Assembly: GCA_023614405.1 (NCBI GenBank)
Contig: CM042693.1
Span: forward strand, 334,411,527-334,475,526
Direction of reading: 5' to 3'
Length of the DNA: 64,000 nucleotides
Source of the DNA: Avena insularis
Taxonomy: Eukaryota > Streptophyta > Magnoliopsida > Poales > Poaceae
Positions 1 through 11,314 of the stretch are shown here, piece by piece (positions within the stretch are counted from its first letter, which is position 1; the number at the start of each line of letters is the position of its first letter). The notes under the pieces were generated by a model. The model had not been told where the DNA came from. It did not search any database and saw nothing but the letters and a program-made list of their open reading frames with translations. Made by a program: the position numbers and the translations under genes.

Positions 1-481
1 TTTTCAATTTTCAAAGGAAATCTAGTGTAGTTTTGGCCCTAAGACCAGGGCTGCAGCACGAGCTGCCCTGGGTGCAGATCTGCCCCTGCATATCACAAAA
101 CACTTCCTGCAAAAACAAGTTAGACGCCTCTACTTTGTTGTTGCATGTTTTACGTGGCTTATGGGAGTAACAAGCTAAGAACGATTCTTACGTACGGAAA
201 GCCACAACGGTGAATATTATGGTTGCTAACATCCGGTGTAAATCCCATGACTACTATAGTGAGAGAAACTGGCATCCACCAGCCGTATCTGTGGAACAAG
301 CCACACGTCAAGTGTGGAGCCGGTCTCGCGAACGAGGTCGCGTAAAGTTGGCCTGGACCGCTTCGATCTTACTATGCCGCGCCATAAGAAATACACAACA
401 AGAGGCTTGCAACAGAAAACATCAACACCCGTAACAAGCATGTTGCGTTCTACTTGTGAAACACATCTACGCATAGATCTA
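1..481 (-). other. Leader of an Angela/BARE/WIS-like Copia retrotransposon (partial)
   Basis: This stretch lies directly beyond the primer-binding site of the LTR at 495-2222, on its internal side when read on the minus strand. It resembles the long untranslated leader between primer-binding site and gag in Triticeae Angela/BARE/WIS elements, including a 'gacgcctctactttgttgtt' segment near 122. No gag reading frame is visible; the short open frames (226-555, 210-434) have no recognisable domain. The rest of the element is outside the window to the left. Confidence 0.65.
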
Positions 482-493
482 GCTCTGATACCA
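482..493 (-). promoter_or_regulatory. Primer-binding site, initiator Met-tRNA type
   Basis: The plus strand reads gctctgatacca, the complement of TGGTATCAGAGC, which is the usual plant Copia primer-binding site matching initiator methionine tRNA. It sits one base from the end of the adjoining LTR. This fixes the element orientation as minus and marks the neighbouring LTR as the 5' LTR. Confidence 0.85.
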
Positions 494-494
494 C

Positions 495-2222
495 TGATGG
501 GGTTCACAACATAGTAAATCAAAAAAGTTCCTACGGATGCGAACAAGAAAGCCAAGATCTAATCTAGGAGATGCAATCAACGAGAGAGAGAGAGATGAGA
601 TCTTCATACCCTTGAAGAAATCGCACAGCAGAAACGTTCAACAGAACGTGGTTGATGTAGTCATACTAGCCGTCTCCTCCTCGCGATCCGATCCGATCCT
701 ACGCCGCAAGTGGCGGCGCCTCCGAGAGATGCACACGTACGATGCCGCGACATCTCCTTTTTCCTTGGTCCAGCAAATATGGTGGAGAGATAGATTGGAT
801 CTGCAGCATGACGACGTGGTGCTTGTGGTGGAGAATTTCTGCGGCAGGGCTTCGCCTACGCGTAATCGGGAGAGAGAGAGGGAGGAGGGTAGCAGTTGGC
901 GGCTAGGGTTGGAGGAGTGGGAGAGGGGGAGGGTGCGCCCCTGCCCTCCTTATATAGGGGGTGGTCGGCCCCCTTGGATCCTCCTCCAAGCCCTAGGGCG
1001 GTGGCCCCAAGGGTGGAGTGGGGGGCAAGTTTCCCCCTTCCTTCTAGAAGGCTCCCCTAGGGTTTCCCCCTAGGGCTGGCCGGCTGGGCCTTGGGGGCCT
1101 TGTGCCCCTGGCCCAAAGTGGCCAGGGCACTTCCCCTTAGGCCCACGCAGGCCTCCGACAAGTGGGCCCATGTTGGTCCCACTCCGGAACCTTCTAGAAC
1201 CTTCCGGTACAATACTGATAAACTCCGAAACGATTCCGAAATCCAAAAACTGCTTTACTTTATATGAATCTTATTCTCCGGACCATTCCGGAACCTCTCG
1301 TGATGTCCTAGATCTCATCCGAGACTCTGAACAAAAACTCATAAACCAATTATCCATTCTATCCTAGCATCGATGCATGTTAAGTGTGTGACCCTACGGG
1401 TTCGAGAATATGCATACTTGATCTTCTATCAATGATCGGCAGCGGGATCTGAAAACCCATATTGACTCCCACATATTCATCGATGATCATATCGGATGAA
1501 CCACGATGCCAGGATTCAATTAATCCCATATATGTATTCCCTTCGTCACGCGATATTTTACTTGCCCGAGTTTCGATCGTTGGTATCGACATACCTAGTT
1601 CAATCTCATTCACAGCAAGTACTTTACTTGTTCCGTAATCCGATATCACTTTGTGATTAACTCCTTAACCACGTGCTTGCAAGCAGTGTTGATATCTATT
1701 ACCGAGTGGGCCCGAAGTATATCTCTCCGACACGGGAGGGACAAATTCCATCTCGATACATACAACCCAACAAGTAGTTTCCGATCACCTGAGAAACACC
1801 TTTATGATCACCCTCACATAGGATGACGTTTGATGACCTCAAAACTTTCTTTCGATATGAGGGAGTTGTATTATCTCATGGTCTAAGGAATACAATACTT
1901 GACATAAGAAAAAGCTTAGCAAAGATGAACACGATGACACGATCTAATTGCTCTGTTTAATTTGGGTCTGTCCATCATATCATTCTCCTAATGACATGAT
2001 CTCATTATTAATCAACAACTCATGTCTATGGTTAGGAAACCTTAACCATCATTAATCAATGAGCTAGTCCATAGAGGCGTACTAGGGACACGGTGTTGTT
2101 CATAAACCACACAAGTATCAAAGTTTCTGCTTAATACAATTCTAGCATGGAATATAAACTTTATCATGAACAGGAATTACAATAATAACATCTTTATTAT
2201 TGCCTCTAGGGCATAATTCCAA
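495..2222 (-). mobile_element. 5' LTR of an Angela/BARE/WIS-like Copia element
   Basis: About 1.73 kb LTR read on the minus strand. One end is tgatgggg next to the primer-binding site; the other is the run equivalent to gccctagaggcaataataaa at about 2190-2216, the known start of this LTR family. A TATA-like box (ctatataa on the minus strand) lies at about 950-957. The outer terminus is degenerate: ttccaa runs into host sequence instead of a clean CA end. The element interrupts a Tekay Gypsy LTR, since sequence right of 2223 continues that LTR about 85-90 bp in from its start. Its second LTR and coding region are outside the window. Confidence 0.75.
950..957 (-). promoter_or_regulatory. TATA box of the Copia LTR
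   Basis: The plus-strand ttatatag reads as ctatataa on the minus strand, the orientation of the element, inside its 5' LTR. It is flanked by GC-rich sequence, as usual for LTR core promoters. Confidence 0.45.
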
Positions 2223-3360
2223 AAAATGCATAAATGGACTTGTGTGATTAACCTAAATAGCAAGAAATGGTTTAAAGATGAATATAACATCATATAAAAC
2301 AATTCCATGCAGAAACAAATCAAGAGAAAATCAAAAACAAATCAAATAAGGCAAATGGTCATTTTTGCCAATCTTGCTCACTAGGTCACTTTGAGTGTTT
2401 CTAGTCCAAGATTTCAAACAGAAACTTTCCCAATTCTTTTCACCCCTTGCTATATCAAGTAAAAGGGAATCAAGGCCCACCTTTCAAACTTACAGAAACA
2501 TTTGGCAACCTCATTCAAATCACAATTCAAAATTGAATCTTTATCTTATGTGAAGATCACCCATTTTCAAAACCCAACCAAACCAATGCCCCTGGACTAA
2601 TCCAACTAACCAGACACTCCCTAGTATGTGCCTAGCAAACCCACCAAGTTTGAATCCAAAATTCAAATTCAAAGTTCTTGCGGCCATTTCATCAAACACC
2701 TTGCAGATACAAATCAAACAAACCTCAAACACTATAGTGTGCAGTAATTTGGGTCTAACTTGTTCCCTATCTATCTCACACTACACCCTCAATAAATCAT
2801 CTAACTTGTTTAACCCATCTATATCACTGTAAACCAGACCATGCCATCAATGCCAAGCAGGCCGAGCCTCACCTTGCCACCCCATTGTTGACAGCAAGCT
2901 AGGAGCAACACCAAGCCTAGCAAGCATGTCTACCCCACCGTCCACCGCCACCCCCTATCCCAGCCTCGAGCACTTCCAGCCCCTAGACCACACGACACGA
3001 CCATGCCAAACCTCTCTGCGTGCGAGCCGAGGGCGCGCCAATGCACCACACTCTACCAGCACCCACAGACCGCGCGCCGCCCTCGCCGCGTGCATGCATG
3101 ATCACCACCGTCCCAGCAACCCCGCAAACATGCCCGTTCGCCGCCACGCAGACCACGCGCGTTGTGCGCCATTAAAATCGCTGTCGGACACGCCCAAAGC
3201 ATCGAAGCGTTCCGACCGATCAGCACCGCCCCACGCCTCGCCACCATGTTGTTGAGCTTCGCCAGGGAGCACAACACCGCCCCCTACCTCCGCTCATGCC
3301 AAGAGGTGTTACATGCAGCCGACCACGAAGCTCAGCCACGCCTGCCGGGTCCCCTTCAGC

Positions 3361-3370
3361 CACTATAAAT
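3361..3370 (+). promoter_or_regulatory. TATA box of the Tekay LTR
   Basis: The sequence cactataaat lies at the position equivalent to the ccactataaaagg box in the LTR at 49389-53398 (52127-52137). In the 5' LTR at 59245-63257 the same position reads ctacaaaagg. Confidence 0.5.
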
Positions 3371-4497
3371 AGAGGCCTCCATAGCTTGATTCCTCCACAC
3401 CATCTCACTCCCCACCTCTTACTGATCCTTCCCACTTCTTCCCGGAGCAAGGCGAGCAGCACTTCATCGGAATTTGGCCGGAGCCCGCCGCTGCTGGACA
3501 AGAAGGGAGCCGTCGATTGGAGCCGCCCTAGGAGAAGCTGCCGGTACCAGGAGAACCGTCGTCGTCGACTTCGTCATTCCCCCCGTCACCGACCCTCGCC
3601 TGAGCCCCGGTGAGCCTCACACACCCCCACCTGCCGTGCTAGGGTTCTGTCTCGCCGGCACTGCCTGACGTGGACGATGAACCAGAGACGTTAGATTAGA
3701 ACTAGATCCCATGGTCCACATTGCCCCGTACCGCTTTTCCCCTCCCCGTCTCACTGACGCGTGGGGACAGCCACTTAACCAGCCTGCGCGTGCGCTGTGC
3801 GTAGTGGGCCGGCCTAGTAAAACATCCCGCGCGACCCAACAATTCAAATTTAGTTTTATTCATTTAGTTTCAAACACACTTCTCTACCTAGATTCAAAAA
3901 TCAACCCAGCTTGATTCACTAAACCAAAATGCATGAAACCAATTTTGTTAGAAAGGTACTGAAATGCTTAATCCAAGCCCGTTGGATTCAAACCATTTGG
4001 ATTTGTAGATCAACCATGGTAAAAATAACAAGGCAGAAGCTTTTCTGCATTCAAACATTTTTCAAAATCCAACCATAAGAGCTTTTGAGTTGATTTCAAC
4101 TCTCAAAAATCACATTTGATCATACCTTTCACAATATATAAAAACATATGGGTTTACTTGCAGAAATAATGTTCAAGCAATACAAGAATGCCACATAGGC
4201 ATTTCTAGTCACTTTATTTAATTAAAATAAAAAGGTTAAACCTTATTAAATTGTGACACCACTTTAAATCACATTCCCATGTACTGAAATATGTGGTGAT
4301 GACATGTGTCAACATGATCTCATGTTTGAGTTGGAGAATATTAAATCTTAAGTAGTTTTTCAATGAGTAGAAATTAATTTTCTCAAAATAAAATAAATAA
4401 GACAAGTGCTTTAATCTTGTAATATTAGTGATGATGATAGATCATCTAGTGTGAACCTTTGTGTGATGATTAGAAATATTTAAGTATTGTTTAGTGA

Positions 4498-4695
4498 TTG
4501 TGTACCTCGTATTTATTTATAGACGGTAGTACCGACCAAGGATATGAGGAAGAAGGAGGATACTACGAGGAAGAAGCCGAGGAAAACTTCAACCACTGCT
4601 CTGCACAAGGCAAGCTAACCCTTGCAAGATACCCTAATTATGCAAGATACTACTTGCTTGTTACTATGCAAACTATATGCCTTAAGCATATGTGA
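4498..4695 (+). CDS. Small acidic open frame inside the Tekay LTR
   Basis: A 65-codon frame contains the acidic, tyrosine-rich stretch GYEEEGGYYEEEAEENF. The same residues are encoded in the other two LTR copies (minus strand, about 50900-51000 and 60760-60850), and most nucleotide differences there are synonymous (tat/tac, gaa/gag). No known domain is recognised. It could be a leader peptide frame, the first exon of a spliced product, or a chance frame in a recent family. Only the shared central part should be taken seriously, because the ends differ between copies. Confidence 0.3.
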   Translation: MCTSYLFIDGSTDQGYEEEGGYYEEEAEENFNHCSAQGKLTLARYPNYARYYLLVTMQTICLKHM

Positions 4696-6105
4696 TTACA
4701 CCCACTTGATACCCAATCCTAGTTTTACTTGCAAGCTTAGGTATTTTAATTCTTCATCAAAGCTTCTCTTAGAGTTTACTTAGCTAATTGTAGAGATTAG
4801 AAGGATATTGGAAGGTAGCATAAAGAGCATAAAATTTGGCCTAAGTTAGATAATGTGGATGTCATCCTAAGGCATGAGATTGAACTTAGATAATCCCACA
4901 TAATTATGATCCACCATTAGTATTTACCCCCACTTGTAGATGCTAGTGCTAAGCATAAAAGTTGATCAACTTTAGATGGGAATACTTGGTGAAAATGGTT
5001 ACGAAAACCTTAGAATGATGAGTCATTCTACTGAAATGTTTTGACATGTGTTTCCGAACACCAGATGATTTTGATGATGAAATTGTTGAGGCATGAGCCT
5101 TAGCCCTTTTTAAAACTGATGGTTGTCTAGATGCGATACCATTCTAATTTTACCGTACAACCACAATACCCGAAATTTAGGTAGGGCTTGACTGGAAATT
5201 TATATACCTTAGTATGGGTTCCCTCGCGGCCAAGGTCTGAGCTAAGGCTACCTTGTTAAGATTGTCCACCTGTGCAGTACCCAAGATGACAGTTGGTCAT
5301 AGTTGGGAGGCCAAACTCACAGGAGAGGTTCCTATACTAGGGCTGTAATTGAAAGGTTAGGATTGATTATCCGCATACTGAGTATGGTGAATTCAGGATT
5401 GTTCCTGACGGATGTATCGAATATTGTGGTGAAAGTGTATAATCTCTGCAGAGTGTCAAACTATTCGAATAGCCGCGTCCGCGGTTATGGACAGTTGGAG
5501 TGGCCATACTGTTCTATCGTCAGATGTTTTCAAAATGACTTATGAAATGATTTGTGACTTTGAATTGACCACAACAGAGTTGTGATATGAAATTCAAGTT
5601 CCCACTTAGGTATTATAAAACTCTCAACTAGGTTTCTTTGCTTCTGAACTTAGTAGAGGTAAATCTGGCTTTTTGCAAAACAACCCTAGGGCTTAGTATA
5701 TCCTACTCAAAACCACTTCACTTACTAGTATTAGTTTGCGAGTACTTAAAGAGTACTCATGGCTTTGTCCCTGGCTATTCCCGTGGCCAGACTGTGAAGA
5801 GGAGTACCAGGATGACGGACCGCAGGAAGGTTACGACAACTAGGATCATCTCCCATCTTCAGCATTGCCTATGACCCCGAAGATGGAGCTTCCCCTAAAT
5901 TATCGTTATCTTTACGTTATTCCGCTGCTTGAGTTGTATTAAGAACTGGATCATGAGATCCTTATTTGTGTAATACCTTATGTATGGTTTGTAATGGATG
6001 ATGTACTGTGATATCCAAATCTGTTATGTCTCGCAAAAATGGTAATCCTAGGATTGTGATGTATGGCATAACATGCATCTGTGATTAAAAATCCGGGTGT
6101 TGACA

Positions 6106-6791
6106 ACATATGATACCGATTCCCTTTGCTGCGTGATACTTTACTTATCCGAGGTTTGATCGTCGAAATATCTATACCTTGTTCAACCTCGTTACCGATA
6201 AGTACTCTTTACTCGTTCCGTGATATGACATCCCTTGTGACCTAGTCACATGCTTGCAAGCCACTTGGATGATATTTCAGCGAGAGGGCCCATAGTATAT
6301 CTATTCGTCATATGGATGGACAAATCCCACTCTTGATCCATGTGCTTCAACACATAATTTCAGAATACCTAATGCCACCTTTATAACCACCCAGTTACGA
6401 AGTCGTGTTTGATGTCACCAAAGTATCCATCCGGTGATGGTGATTAACATGATCTCATGGTCGAAGAATTAGGTTACTATGTATTTAAAAGCTTGTAGCA
6501 AACGAACTCTAAATGACTTGATCTTACGCTACGCTAACTATAGGAGTGTGTCTATCACATTATTCTCCTAATGATGTGATTTTTTATTAATAACATCTAA
6601 TGTCCATGATCAGAAAACCATGATCATCTATTAATCAACAAGCTACTAGGGACTCTTTTATGTTTACAAAACACACAAGTATTTAATGTTTCCTGTTAAT
6701 ACAATTATAGCATGCGATGTAAACATTTATCATAAACACAAAGATATAATAATAACAATTTTATTATTGCCTTTTGGGAATATCTCCAACA
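6106..6791 (-). mobile_element. Copia LTR fragment (Angela-like, older subfamily)
   Basis: Closely similar to the Copia LTR at 26196-27240, including the run ending gaatatctccaaca at 6791, which is the LTR start read on the minus strand. The Tekay LTR at 2223-6105 inserted within it; the junction sequence acatatgata is continuous in the other copy. The remainder lies left of the Tekay insertion, outside the window. At its right end it abuts broken Harbinger transposase sequence. Confidence 0.7.
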
Positions 6792-7600
6792 GCCATTTGC
6801 TTTAAAATACACTTGTGGACCTTCAGGCAATGCAATCCTTGATATAAGAGGAGATCGTTGAAGAACATTGATGTCATTGCAGGACCCGAGCATTCCAAAA
6901 ATTACATGCCAAATTCAAGTCTCATAATCTGCCACAGCTTCAAGGATAATAGTGCGATCCTTCTTTGTGATCTTTTAATTGTCCATGCCATGCGGCAGGA
7001 CAATTCTTCCAACTCCAATGCATACAATCAATAGAGCCAAGCATTACAGGGAACCCCGAGTCTTTTTCTCCTCCAAAAGCCTAGTTGTATCTTCGGCATT
7101 AGGGGCTCTCAAGTAGACGATGTCAAACACACGCACAATTGCGACGGCAAAGCGCTTGACACGCTCAATGGCTTGACTCTCACTCATTGCCAAGTGGTCA
7201 TCAACAAGATCCACCGATATACCTTATGCCATCATACGCAAGGCGGTGGTCACCTTCTGATAGGTGCTATGCCCAAGCTCTTCTGCAGCATTCCTGCTTT
7301 GCTCGAAGAACCGATTATAGTTGGTCACCTCTTCACGAATGCGCCCGGAAAGGTGGCATTGTCGTTGAAATACATCCGCATCAACCTCTCGTGCCCTTGG
7401 ATCCTTTCCCTCCACAACTCGCGCCTACCAAAAACCGAGCTACCAAGCTTCGGTTCTTTCGTCGCGTGCCAAGCTAATTACATCGATATGTTCTCATCTT
7501 CCTCAAGCTCTAGTTCATCGTCGGATGAATCATACGAGATCCTTTACAAGCACAAAAATACACTCACTTCTTCTACCGAAACTAAAATATGGCGCGGCCG
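6792..7600 (-). pseudogene. PIF/Harbinger transposase relic (HARBI1-like DDE nuclease)
   Basis: Minus-strand translation shows, in order, a region with EVTNYNRFFEQSRNAAEELG and YQKVTTALRMMAYG (about 7225-7370), then ESQAIERVKRFAVAIVRVFD. After a frameshift come the catalytic-region signatures [14 protein letters not shown] with WHGQ, and GMLGSCNDINVLQRSPL near 6850-6895. These are typical of plant Harbinger transposases, in which the first catalytic Asp lies in the DCMHW motif. The frame is broken by stops and shifts, and the 3' end is lost where the Copia LTR begins. In such elements the protein cuts terminal inverted repeats and makes 3-bp target duplications. It cannot work here. Confidence 0.8.
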
Positions 7601-8045
7601 ACGGAATGGGGCATACCTTGCGGCGGCCATTTTTCCAAGCACGTAGCGTGCGCCAAGTAACGTCCCGGCTTGAGGAGGACATGGCGGTCGTCGAGGGCAG
7701 CGCGGCGCCGCGGCAGCTCCGAGATGGCCGAGGCGCGGCGGCGGCGGCGTGAAAAAGAAGTGCCGCAGGGGCAGCTCGCTTCGATTCCCGAAGCGGCGAG
7801 CTCGAGGAAGGTGCGTGACGGATCTGCAGCTACTACGCGCAGAGGCGCTCCTCCAGTGGCGAATCAAAGTGGTGGCGCCGGCGGAATGGGGCTTGGAAAA
7901 TGGGGACAGCGCGAGCGCGGGTGAGATTTTAGCAGTACTTGGGCTTCGCGCATGTCGTCGAGAGATAGTGCGTGCTGGACACATGACGTGTCAGTGGGTG
8001 ATTGCAAGTGACCAGGTCCCAATCTGTCCATTTTTCCACTCTTTT
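7601..8045 (-). other. GC-rich 5' flank of the Harbinger relic
   Basis: The stretch upstream of the transposase (minus-strand sense) is very GC-rich with Ala/Arg/Gly-rich frames on both strands that have no domain signature. It most likely corresponds to the 5' untranslated or N-terminal part of the same transposon. No convincing terminal inverted repeat was found at its right edge. Confidence 0.3.
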
Positions 8046-8099
8046 GAAGATTAAATCCTCGTATTACTTTGTAATTTCACAAGTATCAGAGAAATTTTT

Positions 8100-8333
8100 T
8101 GTGAACCAACGGTTGGAGTTTACTGTCGTATGATTTTACAAGACTTTTGTAGGTGTTCGATCAATGTTTCAAGACAAGTATTTTTATAATATAAGTATTT
8201 TGTGAATTAAATGTATCTAGACTGCTTTTAGTGTATATATTTGTAGTGGCTCAGAGTGAACCTATATATTAAAAAAAGTTTAGATATATTTATTTTATAA
8301 AAATAAATATCTTATATTCCTAAACGGAGGGAG
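8100..8333. mobile_element. Truncated Stowaway-like MITE
   Basis: The right end reads taaacggagggag followed by TA (8334-8335), the standard Stowaway terminus. The interior contains gtatctagactgcttttagt, typical of these MITEs. No matching left terminus ctccctccgt is present, so the left limit is an estimate. Confidence 0.55.
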
Positions 8334-8473
8334 TAGATGCTATCAACAGGACCAAGACTACACCTTACCTCATGATCTCAGCCAAATCGTCAATGACTTT
8401 TGTCTAGGGGTGATGGCTTTGGTCGACGAGGAGGACCAACCACATAAGCAAAGGAGTCCACGGATTGCACTAG

Positions 8474-9768
8474 GTCTTTTAAGAACTCTCTCTCGAAACA
8501 GGCATTCGCTCCGCTTTATAAATAAAGCATACAGGTGATACCGCTGCTGGGCCAGACAGCACAACGCCCAAAGAAAGACACAACACGAGACACGATGCTG
8601 CGGCGAACTAGCCCCAACAAAAACACGAAAGAGAAATAAAAGAGAAAACAATGCCAACATCGGTAGATCGACTAGACGATGATGGCTCTCCACCGCTGTG
8701 CCCTCCGGAAAATTCCCACCACATGCCTAGACCTTCGAAACGTCGCGCAACAAGCAGCACCTTCAACAAGGGGAGCGACGAAGACGTCGCTACTGCCCGG
8801 ACCTGTCCTAGGGTTTCCCCCGTACGCGGAGGTGAGTGGGACAGGGGTGCCTCCGACGGCCTTCAGGAAGGAATGGCGACACCCGCAGGCGTCACCCCGT
8901 CGGTGTCGAAGGCCGACAAGGATTTCTCCCGAACCCCAACGACCCACTACCCCGAACGCACTGAAGTCTGTCACCCATCACGCCGCCCACCAACACGCAC
9001 CACCACGGTCTTGACGCCACCATCATCGTCTCACCGTGAACACCACTGCGAGGCCTAGAGAACAGGCGAGAGAGTACAAGGGATCAGATGAGGCAGCCCC
9101 ATGGCCGTGCGGGAGGGAACAACCTCCACCGCCGTAGCGGTAGCCGACCGGACACGATAGCAGAGGCACACCAGGCCTCCTGGCCCGGCCGGGCCTAAAA
9201 CGGGCCCGCAAAGCCCCTGCCTTCATGCAGCAGCAAGCCGGCAACAGTGCCACCGCACCTCTGAACCCCGATACTCCACATCCGCCTCTAGGGAGCGACT
9301 GCAGCCTCAGCAGCACTGGCGGCCCGCCCAGGCCCATCTGAGGCCCGAAGGGGCCCAGATCTGGGCTGAGCAGGCCCAACCGCCGCTGGCCGATGCTAGC
9401 ACGACGCCCTGCAGCAAGCTGCGCCACCACGAGAAGTGTCACCCGCACCAGCGCCGGGAAGCCCGCCGCCGCGCCGGACCGAAGCCGCCTGGGAGCACCC
9501 CCCGTCACCACGCCGCCCCGCGCAGATGCGGTCACGAGAGGGGAAAAGCAAGGGGCCGCCGCCGCCGACGCCGCCCGGGGCTTGCCCGGCTATGCGCGCC
9601 GACGACGGCGGAGGAGAGGAGGGCGAGGGAGAGCGCCTGGAGGAGGGAGACGGGGGCGCGGCCGGTCGCCCGCGGGGGGCGAGCCGGTCGCGAGAGAGAT
9701 AGGGTTTTTTTACGAGGATGAACTCATCGTACAATATGTTTTCCTTCTGTTTCCGTCTTTTAAGAACT
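8474..9768 (-). mobile_element. LINE-like or LINE-derived insertion with 14-bp target duplication
   Basis: The 14-mer gtcttttaagaact occurs perfectly at 8474-8487 and 9755-9768 and encloses 1267 bp. Just inside the left copy, the minus strand reads ctttatttataaagcggagc, which resembles the 3' end seen in grass LINEs. The right side is extremely GC-rich, as in LINE 5' regions. Long variable target duplications fit non-LTR retrotransposition. No reverse transcriptase is present, so this is a deleted or non-autonomous copy, and a clear poly-A tail is missing. The GC-rich frames inside look non-coding. Confidence 0.55.
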
Positions 9769-10223
9769 AAGGCCTTCTGGATTAATATATCCTCGCTCTG
9801 CTTCAGGGAATGAACTGAGTGTTTGTAGGATGAAGAAAATTTGTAACATGTAGGAAACATGTAATATGAAAGCACGAAGCCATGTACTTTGACAATTTAA
9901 ATGAAGCAAATAAAGATGTTATCCGAAATATGTGAAGTGAGAGTGTATGCAATACTAAAATTTTCTCCGAATGAAGCTTATGTGGTAACACAAAAACAAA
10001 TGTTGCATGTTTCACAATACCAGTATGCCCTCGTGTTTTCAACATTAATGCATTATGTTTGAACCTTTCAAATTTCATTTTGGTCATCCAATCATTTTGT
10101 GAAATATATCACTTACCTATGACACAATTTTTTTTATTATGTGTCCAAGAAAATCGATTCACCATGGAAGGAGTATTCAAGAGTCTAGTCCACACAAACA
10201 TATTTTGATATGTTTAAAATAAC
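9769..10223. other. AT-rich interval without recognised feature
   Basis: No coding signal, terminal repeat or structured RNA was recognised. The sequence ggaaacatgtaatatgaaagc follows a similar aacatgtagg motif, but no larger repeat is visible. Confidence 0.5.
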
Positions 10224-10225
10224 TA

Positions 10226-10659
10226 CTCCCCTGTCTTAAAATATACTACTTCCCTCCCAAGGAATAAGGCGTCCTCGTTTTGCGTGTTTTTTAAATTCTT
10301 TGACCAAAATTTAGTTTAAATATATAAAGAATGTTGATTCAAAATTAGCATCATTGGAAAGCGTATTTAATAAATTCTAAGGACACTAATTTTATACAAT
10401 ATAATTAAGTATTAGTTGCTCTATTTATTCGGTCAAACTTTGCTTAGAATGCATGTGCGCCTTATTCTTTGAAATGAAGGTAGTAAGACACATAAGGATT
10501 AGTCAAAAGTCAACGTTTTATATGTTTGACCAAGTTTTATGCACAAAAATATGAATATTTATTATACTGAATCAATATCAATAGATTTACCATAAAATAT
10601 ATTTTATTAATGTGTTTATTTAATATTATAGATGTAGTTATATTTTGGGACAGAGGGAG
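10226..10659. mobile_element. Stowaway-type MITE (outer), interrupted by a second MITE
   Basis: The termini ctcccctgtcttaaaatata (left) and tatattttgggacagaggga (right) are inverted repeats. The element is flanked by TA at 10224-10225 and 10660-10661. It is split by an independent MITE at 10249-10483. Confidence 0.75.
10249..10483. mobile_element. Nested Stowaway-type MITE (inner)
   Basis: The left end cttccctcccaaggaataag and the right end cttattctttgaaatgaagg are inverted repeats. TA duplications lie at 10247-10248 and 10484-10485. It inserted about 20 bp inside the left end of the outer MITE. Confidence 0.7.
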
Positions 10660-11212
10660 TATGTTTAGATTGAAACAAAATTCTGTTGTAATGGAAGCAA
10701 GATTCAGTTACAAAGTAAGCAAAACTTAAATAATGGTAAAATAAAAAATAAGTGCTACCAACGGAAGCAAATCTGCACGCTGAAAATTTTGATAGAGTTG
10801 TTATTTTGAGCATCTCCACTCGGGTTCATAGCAGGCCGTTCTCAGAGCATTTTTTGTCCGAAAAATTGGCCCAACCGTATTTTCAGGACCCCGGTTTTGT
10901 CCGGATTTGGACCAACTTTAGTCTGGATTTTCCAGGCCGATCCCGGGGCACCGGAAACGCCCTGAAAACGCCGAACGAAGCGAATTCCGCGAGAAAAAAC
11001 ATCGTCTCGAATTCAGCGACAGAAGCCGAGTCGTCGTCATCCTTCCATCTCGGAACCCCGCGACGGACCGCCGGATAATAACTTCTCGTATCGTCGACCA
11101 TGCGTTGCCGTAATGGCGCGCCACCGCCGCCTCGGCTCCCGCGACGAACCGCCGGGCAATAACTTTCCGCCCACGCCACTACACCCCTGACGCTCTCGCC
11201 GCTCACTTTGGC

Positions 11213-11220
11213 CTATAAAA
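11213..11220 (+). promoter_or_regulatory. TATA box before the accessory ORF
   Basis: The sequence cctataaaagcc lies about 100 bp upstream of the start of the long broken frame and is followed by a CT-rich leader of the kind seen in grass 5' untranslated regions. Confidence 0.4.
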
Positions 11221-11314
11221 GCCGGCGACCTCGCTGGCTCACCTCACACACTCTCACAGCTTCTCCACTCCCCCTCCACCGCGAACTCAAACTCCAGCGA
11301 GAAGGCCGAGAGGT

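Larger units (their letters stand above)
2223..6105 (+). mobile_element. Tekay-lineage Gypsy LTR, 5' end cut off by Copia insertion
   Basis: The stretch is colinear with the reverse complement of 49389-53398 and 59245-63257, the two LTRs of the complete Tekay element in this window. It lacks only the first ~85-90 bp, which must lie beyond the nested Copia. It ends with ccgggtgttgaca at 6105, the LTR 3' terminus, and is followed by an older Copia LTR. It is either a solo LTR or the 3' LTR of an element extending left of the window. The many substitutions against the other two copies mean it is not a recent sibling. Confidence 0.8.

Noticed and set aside
482..493. Match to initiator tRNA (also at 33526 and 59229)
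   Set aside because: These are retrotransposon primer-binding sites of 12-13 bases, not tRNA genes; no cloverleaf surrounds them.
7173..7646. 157-codon plus-strand frame with a poly-Ser run
   Set aside because: It is the shadow of the Harbinger transposase; the Ser run is the complement of the acidic, Glu/Asp-rich segment on the minus strand.
9023..9875. Long Gly/Arg/Ala-rich frames on both strands in the LINE-like body
   Set aside because: GC-rich sequence suppresses stops; no ORF1 or RT motif was found.
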